A stretch of 64,000 bases of DNA from Roseovarius atlanticus (GTDB lineage: Bacteria > Pseudomonadota > Alphaproteobacteria > Rhodobacterales > Rhodobacteraceae), in contig NZ_LAXJ01000018.1 in assembly GCF_001441615.1 (NCBI RefSeq), positions 62,001 through 126,000 of the forward strand. Reading direction: 5' to 3'. Within the stretch, counting starts at the first letter, position 1; each line of letters begins with the position of its first letter. The notes beneath the pieces are model-generated. The model was not told the origin of the DNA. It did no database searches and saw only the letters and a program-made list of their open reading frames with translations. Both the position numbers and the translations under genes were made by a program. Shown piece after piece: positions 52,501 to 60,494 of this stretch.

Positions 52501-52571
52501 GCTGTCGCGCTGTGCTTAACCGCGAGGGACAGAAGAGTCTACGCCCAACATATCACGAAAAGGAGGCGGCC

Positions 52572-52970
52572 ATGCCCACCCTCATCGGACGCATCGAAAC
52601 CGAGCACGGCGCAAAATACCTTACCCAGCTTTGCAAGCACTTCGCCCACAAGATCGACGCCACCTGGGACGGCAACCACGGCCGGGCCGATTTCGTCTTC
52701 GGTCCCGCGATCATGGAGGCCGACCCGAAAGGCCTCACCATCCACTTCGACGTGGACAAGGACGAAAACGTGCCCGCTGCCAAGAGCGTGATCGACAACC
52801 ACCTCGTGACCTTCGCCCACCGCGAAAAGATCGAGGACATGGAATGGGCCACGATCCCAATGCCGACGCAGAACATTGCGGTGCAGCAGCCCCAGCGCGG
52901 AATCAGGCCGCAGGCCCCGCGCCATCGACGGGACGACCCCACGGCCTGTCAATGGCGCTTGAGGCTATAG
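52572..52970 (+). CDS. DUF2218 family protein
   Basis: 132 residues from the ATG at 52572, behind AAAAGGAGG. The domain is seen in KYLTQLCKHFAHKIDATWDGNHGRADFVFG and VIDNHLVTFAHREKIEDMEW. The last 30 residues (from about TQNIAVQQPQRGIRPQA) are Arg/Gln-rich and not typical of the family. DUF2218 proteins often sit beside siderophore genes and one is fused to a siderophore-interacting protein here (55237). The role is unknown. Confidence 0.82.
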   Translation: MPTLIGRIETEHGAKYLTQLCKHFAHKIDATWDGNHGRADFVFGPAIMEADPKGLTIHFDVDKDENVPAAKSVIDNHLVTFAHREKIEDMEWATIPMPTQNIAVQQPQRGIRPQAPRHRRDDPTACQWRLRL

Positions 52971-53020
52971 ATCACAATCGTCCGCAAAGGCATCCAATCA
53001 GACCTTCGCCCATGGGTGAC

Positions 53021-53039
53021 CGCGACCCTTACGGTCGCG
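53021..53039. terminator. Hairpin between convergent DUF2218 and TonB receptor genes
   Basis: CGCGACC-CTTAC-GGTCGCG, 7-bp perfect stem extended by a few mismatched pairs (TGAC/ATCA). It lies between the converging stops at 52970 and 53089. A bidirectional terminator is likely. Confidence 0.55.
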
Positions 53040-53088
53040 ATCATCAAAGCGCCTTGCACGGACCCCGCCCACACGGGCAGAACCACGC

Positions 53089-55038
53089 TCAGAACCGCAG
53101 CGTGGCCCGCAGGTTGAAGGACCGGCCCGGTTCCCGCAACGGCGTCACAGTCGCGAATTCCTGGCCATAGGTCGCCCGCTCGGTATAGGTCTCGTCGAAG
53201 ATGTTGTCGATCTCGGCGCGCACCGTCAGGTTCTCCATCCGGCGCGGCGTGTACTCGGCAAAGGCATTGACCACCTCGAACCCGTCGATCTCGCCACCCG
53301 GCGCGCCCGCCGCCGATGTGTCGAACACGATCTGCGCATCCGCCCCCAGCGTCAGGCCCAGCCGATCCCAGGTGTTGGCCACCTCGAACACCAGGTTGTC
53401 GCCCAGGGGCGTGGTCAGGTAGCGTCCGATATAGCTATCGGCAGGGCCGCCGTTGACCTTGGTGTCGATATCGGCATAGGCGATCCGCGCAAAGCCGGTC
53501 GTCCACGTGTAGGCCGCGCCGATCTCGTACCCTTCGGTGTCGAGGTCGGACACCTGCCCCGGCCCGCCATTGAAAAGGCCCGTGGCCGGGTCCAGCAAGG
53601 TGCGCGCGTTGTCGATATCGGTCTTGAACAGCTTGGCATTGAAGTCCCAGTTGCCGACCCGGTAATTGGCGCCAAGGTAATAGTTCTCGGACGTTACCGG
53701 CTCGATCGACGCCGGATAGGTCCAGGCGGTGTCGAACAGAAAGCTTTCCGCCAGCGCGATACCGCCCCACACGCGCGACGCCCCAGCACTGACCGTGATC
53801 GCATCGGTGACGTCGAAATCCCCGGCGATATTCGCCGACAGCCCGTCATTTTCATAACGCGTGCCGTCGACGCCCTCGAACTCCTGGAAATCATAGCGCG
53901 CGCCTGTCGACAGCCGGATCCGCTCGGTGATATCCAGCTCCGCCTGCACGAACAGACCGATATTCGTGGCCTGTTCCTCGGCAAAGAACACCGCCGTGCC
54001 CTCGCCGTTGATATCCGCCACGTCGCTGTAGAAATCGAGACCCGCGTTGACGGTGCCGTTCGCCACCTGGAACTCGTTCTGGATCTTGCCCGTGAAACTC
54101 GTGGTCTTGCCGGAATAGGCGTCCGTCGCGCCCGGCATCGGCCCGGTGTAAAGGTCGGTCGAGTTATAGGCGATCTGCACCGACGGGTTCCAAATCTCTG
54201 TGGTGTTCCCGAACCGGTAGGACAGCACCAGGTTCTGGCGCTCCAGCGTGTATGTCCTTGTGTCCAGCACGCCGCGCAATCCCGCGAAATCCGCCCGCAG
54301 GGGCCGCTGCGCATCGTCGCGCACGATCTCGTAGCCCAGTTCCAGCCGTCCGCCATTGTCGGCATTGAACGCCACCTTGGCCAGGCCACTGGTCAGCCCC
54401 GTGCCCGACCCGGTGATTTCCCCGCCGGAGCCGTCCTCGCGAACACCCCCGTCGGCATATTTCCCAAAGGCGAGGTATTCGAACCGCCCCGACACGCCGA
54501 AAAGCGCCAGGCTGTTGGTAAAGACATCGCCATTGCTCTGGTACTCCGTGATGAAGCGCCCGCCAAACGTGCGCCCCTCTTCCAACAGGTCGCCCACATC
54601 CTTCGTCTCGAACGCAATCGCGCCGGCCATCGCCCCCGGCCCCGCATCCGCCGGCGCCACGCCGGGATCGACCCGCACCGCCTTCAGCAGTTCGGGGTCG
54701 ATATAGGTCGTCGCACTGTGGTGAAAGATCCGGTTGTTCTGCCGCGCCCCGTCGATGGTGACGTTCAGGTTGTTCTCCTCGACCCCGTTCACATAGATCT
54801 TCTGCGAAATGGGCAGCGAGCTTCCCACCGACACCGACGGCTCGGATTTGAAGACCTCCTGCAGGTCCTTCGGCGTCGTGCGCGTCAGGTCCTCGTTGTC
54901 GATCCCGATAGAGGTGGTGGCATCCGACCCGATATAGATCGTGCCAAGAACGAACGGCTCGGGCGCTTGCGCGAACGCGCTTCCGGTGCCGATGATGAAA
55001 ATAGCCGACGCATACGGCGTGACAGTGCGCATATCCAT
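53089..55038 (-). CDS. TonB-dependent receptor, paralogue of the one at 46800
   Basis: 649 residues with a signal peptide (TVTPYASAIFIIGTGSAFAQ). Plug motifs: DLTRTTPKDLQEVFKSEPSV, KIYVNGVEENNLNVTIDGARQNN, and a C-terminal strand ending NLRATLRF. Shared stretches with the receptor at 46800, such as VNGVEE, TIDGARQN, APADAGP and ETKD, show common origin. It lies 198 bp after the siderophore-interacting-protein gene and may belong to the same operon. An internal ATG at 55032 is an alternative start. Confidence 0.92.
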   Translation of the reverse strand: MDMRTVTPYASAIFIIGTGSAFAQAPEPFVLGTIYIGSDATTSIGIDNEDLTRTTPKDLQEVFKSEPSVSVGSSLPISQKIYVNGVEENNLNVTIDGARQNNRIFHHSATTYIDPELLKAVRVDPGVAPADAGPGAMAGAIAFETKDVGDLLEEGRTFGGRFITEYQSNGDVFTNSLALFGVSGRFEYLAFGKYADGGVREDGSGGEITGSGTGLTSGLAKVAFNADNGGRLELGYEIVRDDAQRPLRADFAGLRGVLDTRTYTLERQNLVLSYRFGNTTEIWNPSVQIAYNSTDLYTGPMPGATDAYSGKTTSFTGKIQNEFQVANGTVNAGLDFYSDVADINGEGTAVFFAEEQATNIGLFVQAELDITERIRLSTGARYDFQEFEGVDGTRYENDGLSANIAGDFDVTDAITVSAGASRVWGGIALAESFLFDTAWTYPASIEPVTSENYYLGANYRVGNWDFNAKLFKTDIDNARTLLDPATGLFNGGPGQVSDLDTEGYEIGAAYTWTTGFARIAYADIDTKVNGGPADSYIGRYLTTPLGDNLVFEVANTWDRLGLTLGADAQIVFDTSAAGAPGGEIDGFEVVNAFAEYTPRRMENLTVRAEIDNIFDETYTERATYGQEFATVTPLREPGRSFNLRATLRF

Positions 55039-55236
55039 TCCCCAGTGAATTCCGATTTTTCTGGGTAGCGGATGAATGGCTGCCTATCGGGCACGCTTGT
55101 CACGCAGCGCACCGGATTGCAAGCAAAACTGGCCGTGCCGCTCCTCCGTCGAGATACAGGCCAAGGGCCGAACGCCGCGTGAACCTCGTCGGATGCGCAA
55201 CGTTCCACGAACGGCAGACGGTCTCGAAACAGCGGC

Positions 55237-56271
55237 TCACGCCTCCCAGTAATAGGCGAAATAGCCCTCCGACGGGTCCAGTCCCAGCAGGTGCCGGAAC
55301 CGGTGCTTCGCCTTACGCACCAGGGCCTTCTCGGCCGCGACCCAGACAAAGCGGTCGGTCCCCTGCGGCACGGGCGCCATCGAAAGGTGATCCCAAAGCG
55401 CCTCGTTCCTGGCGCGCACGCACCAGCTCAGGGCGATCCCGTCGGGCCGGGGCACGTCGCAGATATCCGCATCGGTGCCCACTTCCACAATCGCATGTCC
55501 CCGCCGCCCGGGCGCCGACGCCTGCAGGATCCGGCGGATCGCCGGCAGCGCCGTTTCATCCCCGGCGATCAGGATGTCACCGCCCGGCGGAAACCCCCCG
55601 CTTCCCGGCCCACTGATCCCTACAACGTCGCCGGGCCGTGCCGCCCGCGCCCAGGACGTGGCCCGCCCACCCTCGTGTTCGAACACGTCAAACGCAAATC
55701 GGCCGCGTTCGGGATCGAGCGCGACAAACGTATAGGCCGCCCGGTGCAGCCTGTCGGCACCGTCGGGCATCACGGTCCGTCCGTTGGCGTCAAGCCGCGG
55801 CCACACAGGCGCACGCCCCTCCGGCGGCAGCAGCAACGAGAAATGCATTCCGCGTTCTTCCGACAGCCGCCTGGTATCGGCACAGTCCAGCGTGACGCGC
55901 AGGAAATTTGCGCCGACGCGGCGAATGCCGCGCACGGTTGCGGTGCAGAAATTCAGCGGCGGCCGGTTGCGCAGGATATCTCCCTGCCATCCCGCACCCA
56001 GGGCCAGATCCGGCGCGACATGCTCGAGGATATGGTGCAGGTAATCGCGGATATTCTGCAACGCGGTCGCATCGCCGGCCTCGATACGCGCCTCAAGCGC
56101 GGCATCGCCGACCTCCAGCGAAACCGTGGCCAGTGGCGGACGCACGATCAGGCCGCGGGCGGTCTCTTCCACCTCAAGTTCTGCATCGCGCGCATGGGCC
56201 GCGATGTGCGGGACAAGATCGTCCGGCATGGCACCCCGAAACGTGGCTGACGCGTGCACGGGTCCGCTCAT
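55237..56271 (-). CDS. Siderophore-interacting protein with N-terminal DUF2218 domain
   Basis: 344 residues. N-terminal part (about 1-95) resembles DUF2218, followed by a ferric-reductase-like flavin and NAD(P)H domain: RGIRRVGANFLRVTLDC, RAAYTFVALDPERGRFAFDVFEHEGGRATSWARAARPGDVVGISGPGSGGF and DILIAGDETALPAIRRIL. The C-terminal VAAEKALVRKAKHRFRHLLGLDPSEGYFAYYW is typical. It reduces ferric siderophores in the cytoplasm to free iron. It overlaps the ATPase gene (ATGA). Confidence 0.93.
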   Translation of the reverse strand: MSGPVHASATFRGAMPDDLVPHIAAHARDAELEVEETARGLIVRPPLATVSLEVGDAALEARIEAGDATALQNIRDYLHHILEHVAPDLALGAGWQGDILRNRPPLNFCTATVRGIRRVGANFLRVTLDCADTRRLSEERGMHFSLLLPPEGRAPVWPRLDANGRTVMPDGADRLHRAAYTFVALDPERGRFAFDVFEHEGGRATSWARAARPGDVVGISGPGSGGFPPGGDILIAGDETALPAIRRILQASAPGRRGHAIVEVGTDADICDVPRPDGIALSWCVRARNEALWDHLSMAPVPQGTDRFVWVAAEKALVRKAKHRFRHLLGLDPSEGYFAYYWEA

Positions 56272-57089
56272 GATGCAATAACCTCCGCCGCCCGGTCACG
56301 CGTTCCCGAATGACGGCCCAGGGGCAGCATCATCGGTTTGCCAGAGGTCGGATCAGGCATGATGCGGCACGCCACGCCAAAGACCTCTCTCACCATGGTC
56401 TCGGTCAAAACCGTCTCGGGCGCGCCCGCCGCATGAACCACGCCACCCCGCATCGCGACAAGCTGGTCGGCATAGCGGGCGGCAAGGTTCAGGTCGTGCA
56501 GGACCATGACGATCGTGGTGCCCCGCGCCCGGTTCAGATCGACCAGAAGGTCGAGGATGTCCACCTGGTGCGCTATATCCAGAAAGGTCGTCGGCTCGTC
56601 CAGCAACAGGATATCGGTCTCCTGCGCCAGCGCCATCGCGATCCAGACCCGTTGGCGCTGCCCCCCGGACAGCTGGTCGACCTCCCGGTCCGCAAGGTCG
56701 GTCGTGCGTGTCGCGTCAAGCGCGGCGGCCACGGCCCTGTCGTCGGCAACGGTCCAGCGCGACAGCAGGCCCTGGTGCGGATGGCGCCCGTGGCTGACCA
56801 GGTCCGCCACCGTGATCCCGTCCGGGGCCACCGGTGTCTGTGGCAAAAGACCCAATTGGCGGGCCAGCTCCCGCGTGGGCACATCGCGAACCGAGCGGCC
56901 GTCAAGAACCACCCGCCCCGCGCTCGGCCGCAACAGCCGCGCCATGCAGCGCAGCAATGTGGACTTGCCACAGGCATTGGCGCCCACAATCGCCGTGATG
57001 TCTCCGGGCGATACCGCAAGGTCCAGATCCGCCAGGATCCGGCGCGCGCCATAGCCGGCGTCCAGCGCATGAACGGTCAATGTGGCCAT
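56268..57089 (-). CDS. Iron-siderophore ABC transporter ATPase (FecE/FepC-like)
   Basis: 273 residues. Walker A GANACGKSTLL (the FecE-type variant), signature LSGGQRQRVWIAMAL and Walker B ILLLDEPTTFLD. The TIVMVLHDLNLAARYADQLVAMRGG stretch is also typical. The start at 57087-57089 is the only one with family-like sequence; the frame is open far upstream. Its start codon touches the stop of the permease before it. Confidence 0.94.
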   Translation of the reverse strand: MATLTVHALDAGYGARRILADLDLAVSPGDITAIVGANACGKSTLLRCMARLLRPSAGRVVLDGRSVRDVPTRELARQLGLLPQTPVAPDGITVADLVSHGRHPHQGLLSRWTVADDRAVAAALDATRTTDLADREVDQLSGGQRQRVWIAMALAQETDILLLDEPTTFLDIAHQVDILDLLVDLNRARGTTIVMVLHDLNLAARYADQLVAMRGGVVHAAGAPETVLTETMVREVFGVACRIMPDPTSGKPMMLPLGRHSGTRDRAAEVIAS

Positions 57090-58132
57090 CAGTCTGCTCC
57101 GTTTCGGTGGGACCGGATGATCAGGTAAATCAGGTAAGGCGCGCCCAGGGCGCCGGTCACCACCCCCACCGGATAGCGCCCCGGCAAAAGATGCTGGCCC
57201 GCGTAATCGCCCAACAGCACCAGCAGCGCGCCGATCAGCGCCGCCGCCAGCAGCGGCGACCGCCCCGGTCCGGCGATACGCTTGGCAATGGGCCCGGACA
57301 GAAACGCGACAAAGGCGATCGGGCCCGACACCGCGGTGGCCACCGCGATCAGCCCGACCGCGGCCAGAACCGCTCCAAGCTTTGCCCACCCAAGCGGCAC
57401 GCCCAGCGCCGCGGCGGCATCGTCGCCCAGCCGCAGCGCCTCCAGCGTGTCGCGACGCCAGATCAGCGGCCCGCCCAATAGAACCAGCGCCACGAAGACC
57501 GGCACCGCCTCGGCCAGCGTCGCGCCGTTGACGCTCCCGGTAAGCCAGCGCAGGGCATCCTGCAACGACCAGGCCGGCGCGCGCGACAGGACATAGGCGA
57601 TCATGCTGTCCAGCATCGCGGACAGCCCGATCCCGATCAGGATCAGCCGCGCGCCCGAAACGCCGTCGCGCCACGCCAGCCCGTAGATCAGCAGCGCCAC
57701 CAATATCCCCGCCAGCACGGCCGCGACCGACACCGCCATCCCGCTCCAGCCCAGAATGACGATGGCGAACACGGCCGCCGCGCTGGCCCCGGCGCTGATC
57801 CCGATGATGTCGGGGCTGGCCAGCGGATTGCGCAGCAAGGTCTGAAAGATCACCCCGCCCAGGCCAAAGCTCATGCCGGCCAGGATCGACAACACGGCCC
57901 GGGGAAGGCGCAGTTCCAGAACGCTGAAACCGGCGCCCGGCACGTCCTGCCCGGCAAGCACGCGCAGAACGTCCCCCGGCGGGGTCATGGTGGGCCCGGT
58001 CATCAGCGTCAGCCCCACACCTGCGGCCACCAGGCTCAGCAAAAGGGTGACCAGCCGCAGCCGTGCCTTTTGCCGCGACCGTCGCAGCCCCGCCAGCCCG
58101 GCGGTCGCATCGGTATGCACGCTCAGGCTCAC
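57089..58132 (-). CDS. Iron-siderophore ABC transporter permease (FecCD family)
   Basis: 347 residues, about ten helices. LRLPRAVLSILAGMSFGLGGVIFQTLLRNPLASPDIIGISAGASAAAV at about residues 72-118 and VSGPIAFVAFLSGPIAKRIAGPGRSPLLAAALIGALLVLLGD are the family signatures. It pairs with the next upstream permease. The stop touches the ATPase start. Confidence 0.94.
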   Translation of the reverse strand: MSLSVHTDATAGLAGLRRSRQKARLRLVTLLLSLVAAGVGLTLMTGPTMTPPGDVLRVLAGQDVPGAGFSVLELRLPRAVLSILAGMSFGLGGVIFQTLLRNPLASPDIIGISAGASAAAVFAIVILGWSGMAVSVAAVLAGILVALLIYGLAWRDGVSGARLILIGIGLSAMLDSMIAYVLSRAPAWSLQDALRWLTGSVNGATLAEAVPVFVALVLLGGPLIWRRDTLEALRLGDDAAAALGVPLGWAKLGAVLAAVGLIAVATAVSGPIAFVAFLSGPIAKRIAGPGRSPLLAAALIGALLVLLGDYAGQHLLPGRYPVGVVTGALGAPYLIYLIIRSHRNGAD

Positions 58133-59169
58133 AGGTCACGCACCCGGCGTTTGCGCACGATCCAGATAAAGAAAGGCGCACCGACAAAGGCCGTGACGAT
58201 GCCGACATCCATCTCCGACGGACGCGCGACAACGCGTCCGATCACGTCCGCGCCGATCAGCAGGATCGCGCCCGTCAGGGCCGAGAACGGCAACAGCCAA
58301 CGATGGTCCACGCCCACCAGCAAGCGGCAGACATGCGGCACGACAAGCCCGACAAATCCGATCGGTCCGCAGATCGCCGTGGTCGCGCCACACAACAGCA
58401 CCGCGCCCAGCGCTGCCGCCACCCGCGCCCAGACGACATGCGCCCCCAGCCCCGCCGCCGCGTCGTCGCCCAGCGCCAGCAGGTTCAGGCTGCGCGCCGA
58501 CAGCAGGCACAGGACCAGCCCGGCCAGCAGAAAGGGCAAACAGGGCACGATGGCGTCGAAACTGGCGCCGCCGATGCCGCCCACCTGCCAGGCGCGCACG
58601 CCGCCCGCGATATCGTTGCGCGGCAGGATGATCGCGACGGTGAAGGACGACGCGGCGATGGCCGTCGCGGCCCCGGCAAGGGCCAGCTTCAACGGGGTCG
58701 CGCCGCCGCGCCCCAAAGACCCGATCGCATAGACGAAACAGGCGGCCAGTCCGGCGCCGAAAATGGCGGTCCAAAGAAACGCATCAAGGGTCTGCATACC
58801 GAACCACGCAATGCCGATGACCACCGCCATGGCGGCGCCTGCATTCACCCCCAGGATGCCGGGGTCGGCCAGCGGATTGCGAGTGACACCCTGCATCACC
58901 GCGCCCGCAAGGCCCAGCGCCGCACCCGCCAGCACCGCCAGTACCGTGCGCGGCACGCGCACCGCAACCACCGCCCGGGCCATCGTGTCGGTGGACCCCG
59001 ACACACCTGCTGCAATGTCCGCCCACGCAACCTCGCGCGTGCCCAGGCTGACCGAAACCAGGCAGGCCAGAGCCAGCACCGCCAGCACCACCCCCAGCCA
59101 GACCAGACGGCGCCCCCGGGAGCGCCGCAAGGCGACAAAGCCCGCCCCTGTCGCGGTGGCGCCGGTCAT
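58129..59169 (-). CDS. Iron-siderophore ABC transporter permease (FecCD family)
   Basis: 346 residues with about ten helices. VRVPRTVLAVLAGAALGLAGAVMQGVTRNPLADPGILGVNAGAAMAVV and CGPIGFVGLVVPHVCRLLVGVDHRWLLPFSALTGAILLIGAD are diagnostic. It overlaps its neighbours by 4 nt on both sides. Confidence 0.95.
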   Translation of the reverse strand: MTGATATGAGFVALRRSRGRRLVWLGVVLAVLALACLVSVSLGTREVAWADIAAGVSGSTDTMARAVVAVRVPRTVLAVLAGAALGLAGAVMQGVTRNPLADPGILGVNAGAAMAVVIGIAWFGMQTLDAFLWTAIFGAGLAACFVYAIGSLGRGGATPLKLALAGAATAIAASSFTVAIILPRNDIAGGVRAWQVGGIGGASFDAIVPCLPFLLAGLVLCLLSARSLNLLALGDDAAAGLGAHVVWARVAAALGAVLLCGATTAICGPIGFVGLVVPHVCRLLVGVDHRWLLPFSALTGAILLIGADVIGRVVARPSEMDVGIVTAFVGAPFFIWIVRKRRVRDL

Positions 59170-60155
59170 TCCGCCTTGCGCGCCGCATCCGCCAGTCGCG
59201 CGACATAGTCCTTCAGGACATAGGGAATGGACAGCGGCGTCGGATTGGCGGCCGTACCCACCGGATCGTTGCCCAACAGAACGACAGCGCCGCGTTCGAC
59301 CGTCTTCATCCGCGAGGTCAGCAGGTTGTCCTGAACGCGCTCCAGCAGCGCCGGCCCCCCATAGGTCACCACGATGTCCACATCCTCGAACGCATCTATC
59401 TTCTCGGCGCTGATTTCACCGGCATAGCGACCGGGCTCGGTGGCCTCGCGCACCGCCTGCGGCAAGCCCAGACCAAGGTCTTCCAGAAACCGCACGCGCG
59501 GGTCATTCGCCGAGTAGAAACGGATCACGCTCAGGTCGCGGATATCCAGATGCGTCACGAACATCGCCGTCTTGCCCGCGATCTCGGGATTCCGGGCGGC
59601 CACGTCCGAAATCTCCGCTTCGATCTCCGCCACCAGCGCGTCGCCCTCCGCGCCCAGCCCCAGTCCGGCCGCATTCAGCCGGATCATCTCGCGCCAGCCG
59701 GTCGACCACGGTGCGTCGGTATAGGCGATCACCGGGGCGATACGGCTCAGGATGTCGTAATCGGATTGCGACAGACCGGAATACGCGGCCAGGATGATAT
59801 CCGGCCGTGTCGCCGCAACGGCCTCAAAGTCGATCCCGTCGCCTTCGTCGAACAGTACGGGCGTGTCGGCGCCCAGTTCCGTCAACCTTTCCGCGACCCA
59901 AGGCAAAACCCCGTCCCCGTCATCGTCGCCGAAATTCGCCCGGGCGAACCCGACAGGCACGACCCCCAGCGCCAGCGGCACCTCGTGGTTGGCCCATGCG
60001 ACCGTCGCCACCCGTTCCGGCCTGTCCGGCACGGTCGTTTCGCCGAACGCGTGCTCGATCGTGACCGGGAAATCCTGCGCGGCGGCGGGGGCCGCGGTGG
60101 CACACCCAAGCCAGACTGCGCAAAGCGCAAAAGCTGGTTTCAAGCTTGGCAACAC
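59166..60155 (-). CDS. Iron-siderophore periplasmic binding protein (FepB-like)
   Basis: 329 residues with a signal peptide (FALCAVWLGCATAAPAAA). FPVTIEHAFGETTVPDRPERVATVAWANHEVPLALGVVPVGFARAN is the class III siderophore-binding start, followed by GIDFEAVAATRPDIILAAYSGLSQSDYDILSRIAPVIAY. It delivers ferric siderophore to the permease pair. The first gene of the five-gene operon down to the siderophore-interacting protein; divergent from the receptor at 60495. Confidence 0.93.
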   Translation of the reverse strand: MLPSLKPAFALCAVWLGCATAAPAAAQDFPVTIEHAFGETTVPDRPERVATVAWANHEVPLALGVVPVGFARANFGDDDGDGVLPWVAERLTELGADTPVLFDEGDGIDFEAVAATRPDIILAAYSGLSQSDYDILSRIAPVIAYTDAPWSTGWREMIRLNAAGLGLGAEGDALVAEIEAEISDVAARNPEIAGKTAMFVTHLDIRDLSVIRFYSANDPRVRFLEDLGLGLPQAVREATEPGRYAGEISAEKIDAFEDVDIVVTYGGPALLERVQDNLLTSRMKTVERGAVVLLGNDPVGTAANPTPLSIPYVLKDYVARLADAARKAE

Positions 60156-60494
60156 TGGGCTTCGCGGCCTCCGAATGGTGTGACTATCCTTTACGTGTGC
60201 CCTTCGGCTAGTCGTTCCCGCGGCGCGGCGTCAAGCGGCAGCGGGCCGCACGCATGATAAATCCGACAAAAATTATCAATTTTCCAGAGAATCCGACAAA
60301 AACAATCAGATTATACAATACAAACTCGCCCGATCCTGCGTTATGTGCCGCCGATACTGACCGGGCTGCCTGGGCTCAAACCGGGTGAGTCGGGTCAGAC
60401 GCGCCGGGGTCTCGAATCCGCGAAATCCGCGCTCCCGCCATCTGCCAGGCAGCACGCCAGCATGTCAGTCACGTCAGAAGAATGGAAATACGCC
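60156..60494. promoter_or_regulatory. Divergent promoter region of the siderophore importer and its receptor
   Basis: 339 bp. The stretch 60250-60330 is AT-rich and holds direct repeats (60261 and 60291) and an inverted repeat TGATAA/TTATCA (60255-60278), listed separately. The part near the receptor is GC-rich with no further signal I recognise. Confidence 0.55.
60259..60308. repeat. Tandem direct repeats, candidate AraC-type binding sites
   Basis: AATCCGACAAAAA-type sequence occurs at 60260-60272 and at 60290-60302, with ATCCGACAAA exactly repeated 30 bp apart (about three helical turns) and both followed by an ATCA element. Tandem repeats like this upstream of a receptor are typical for AraC-type activators, and one is encoded at 62648. 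Inferred. Confidence 0.5.
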
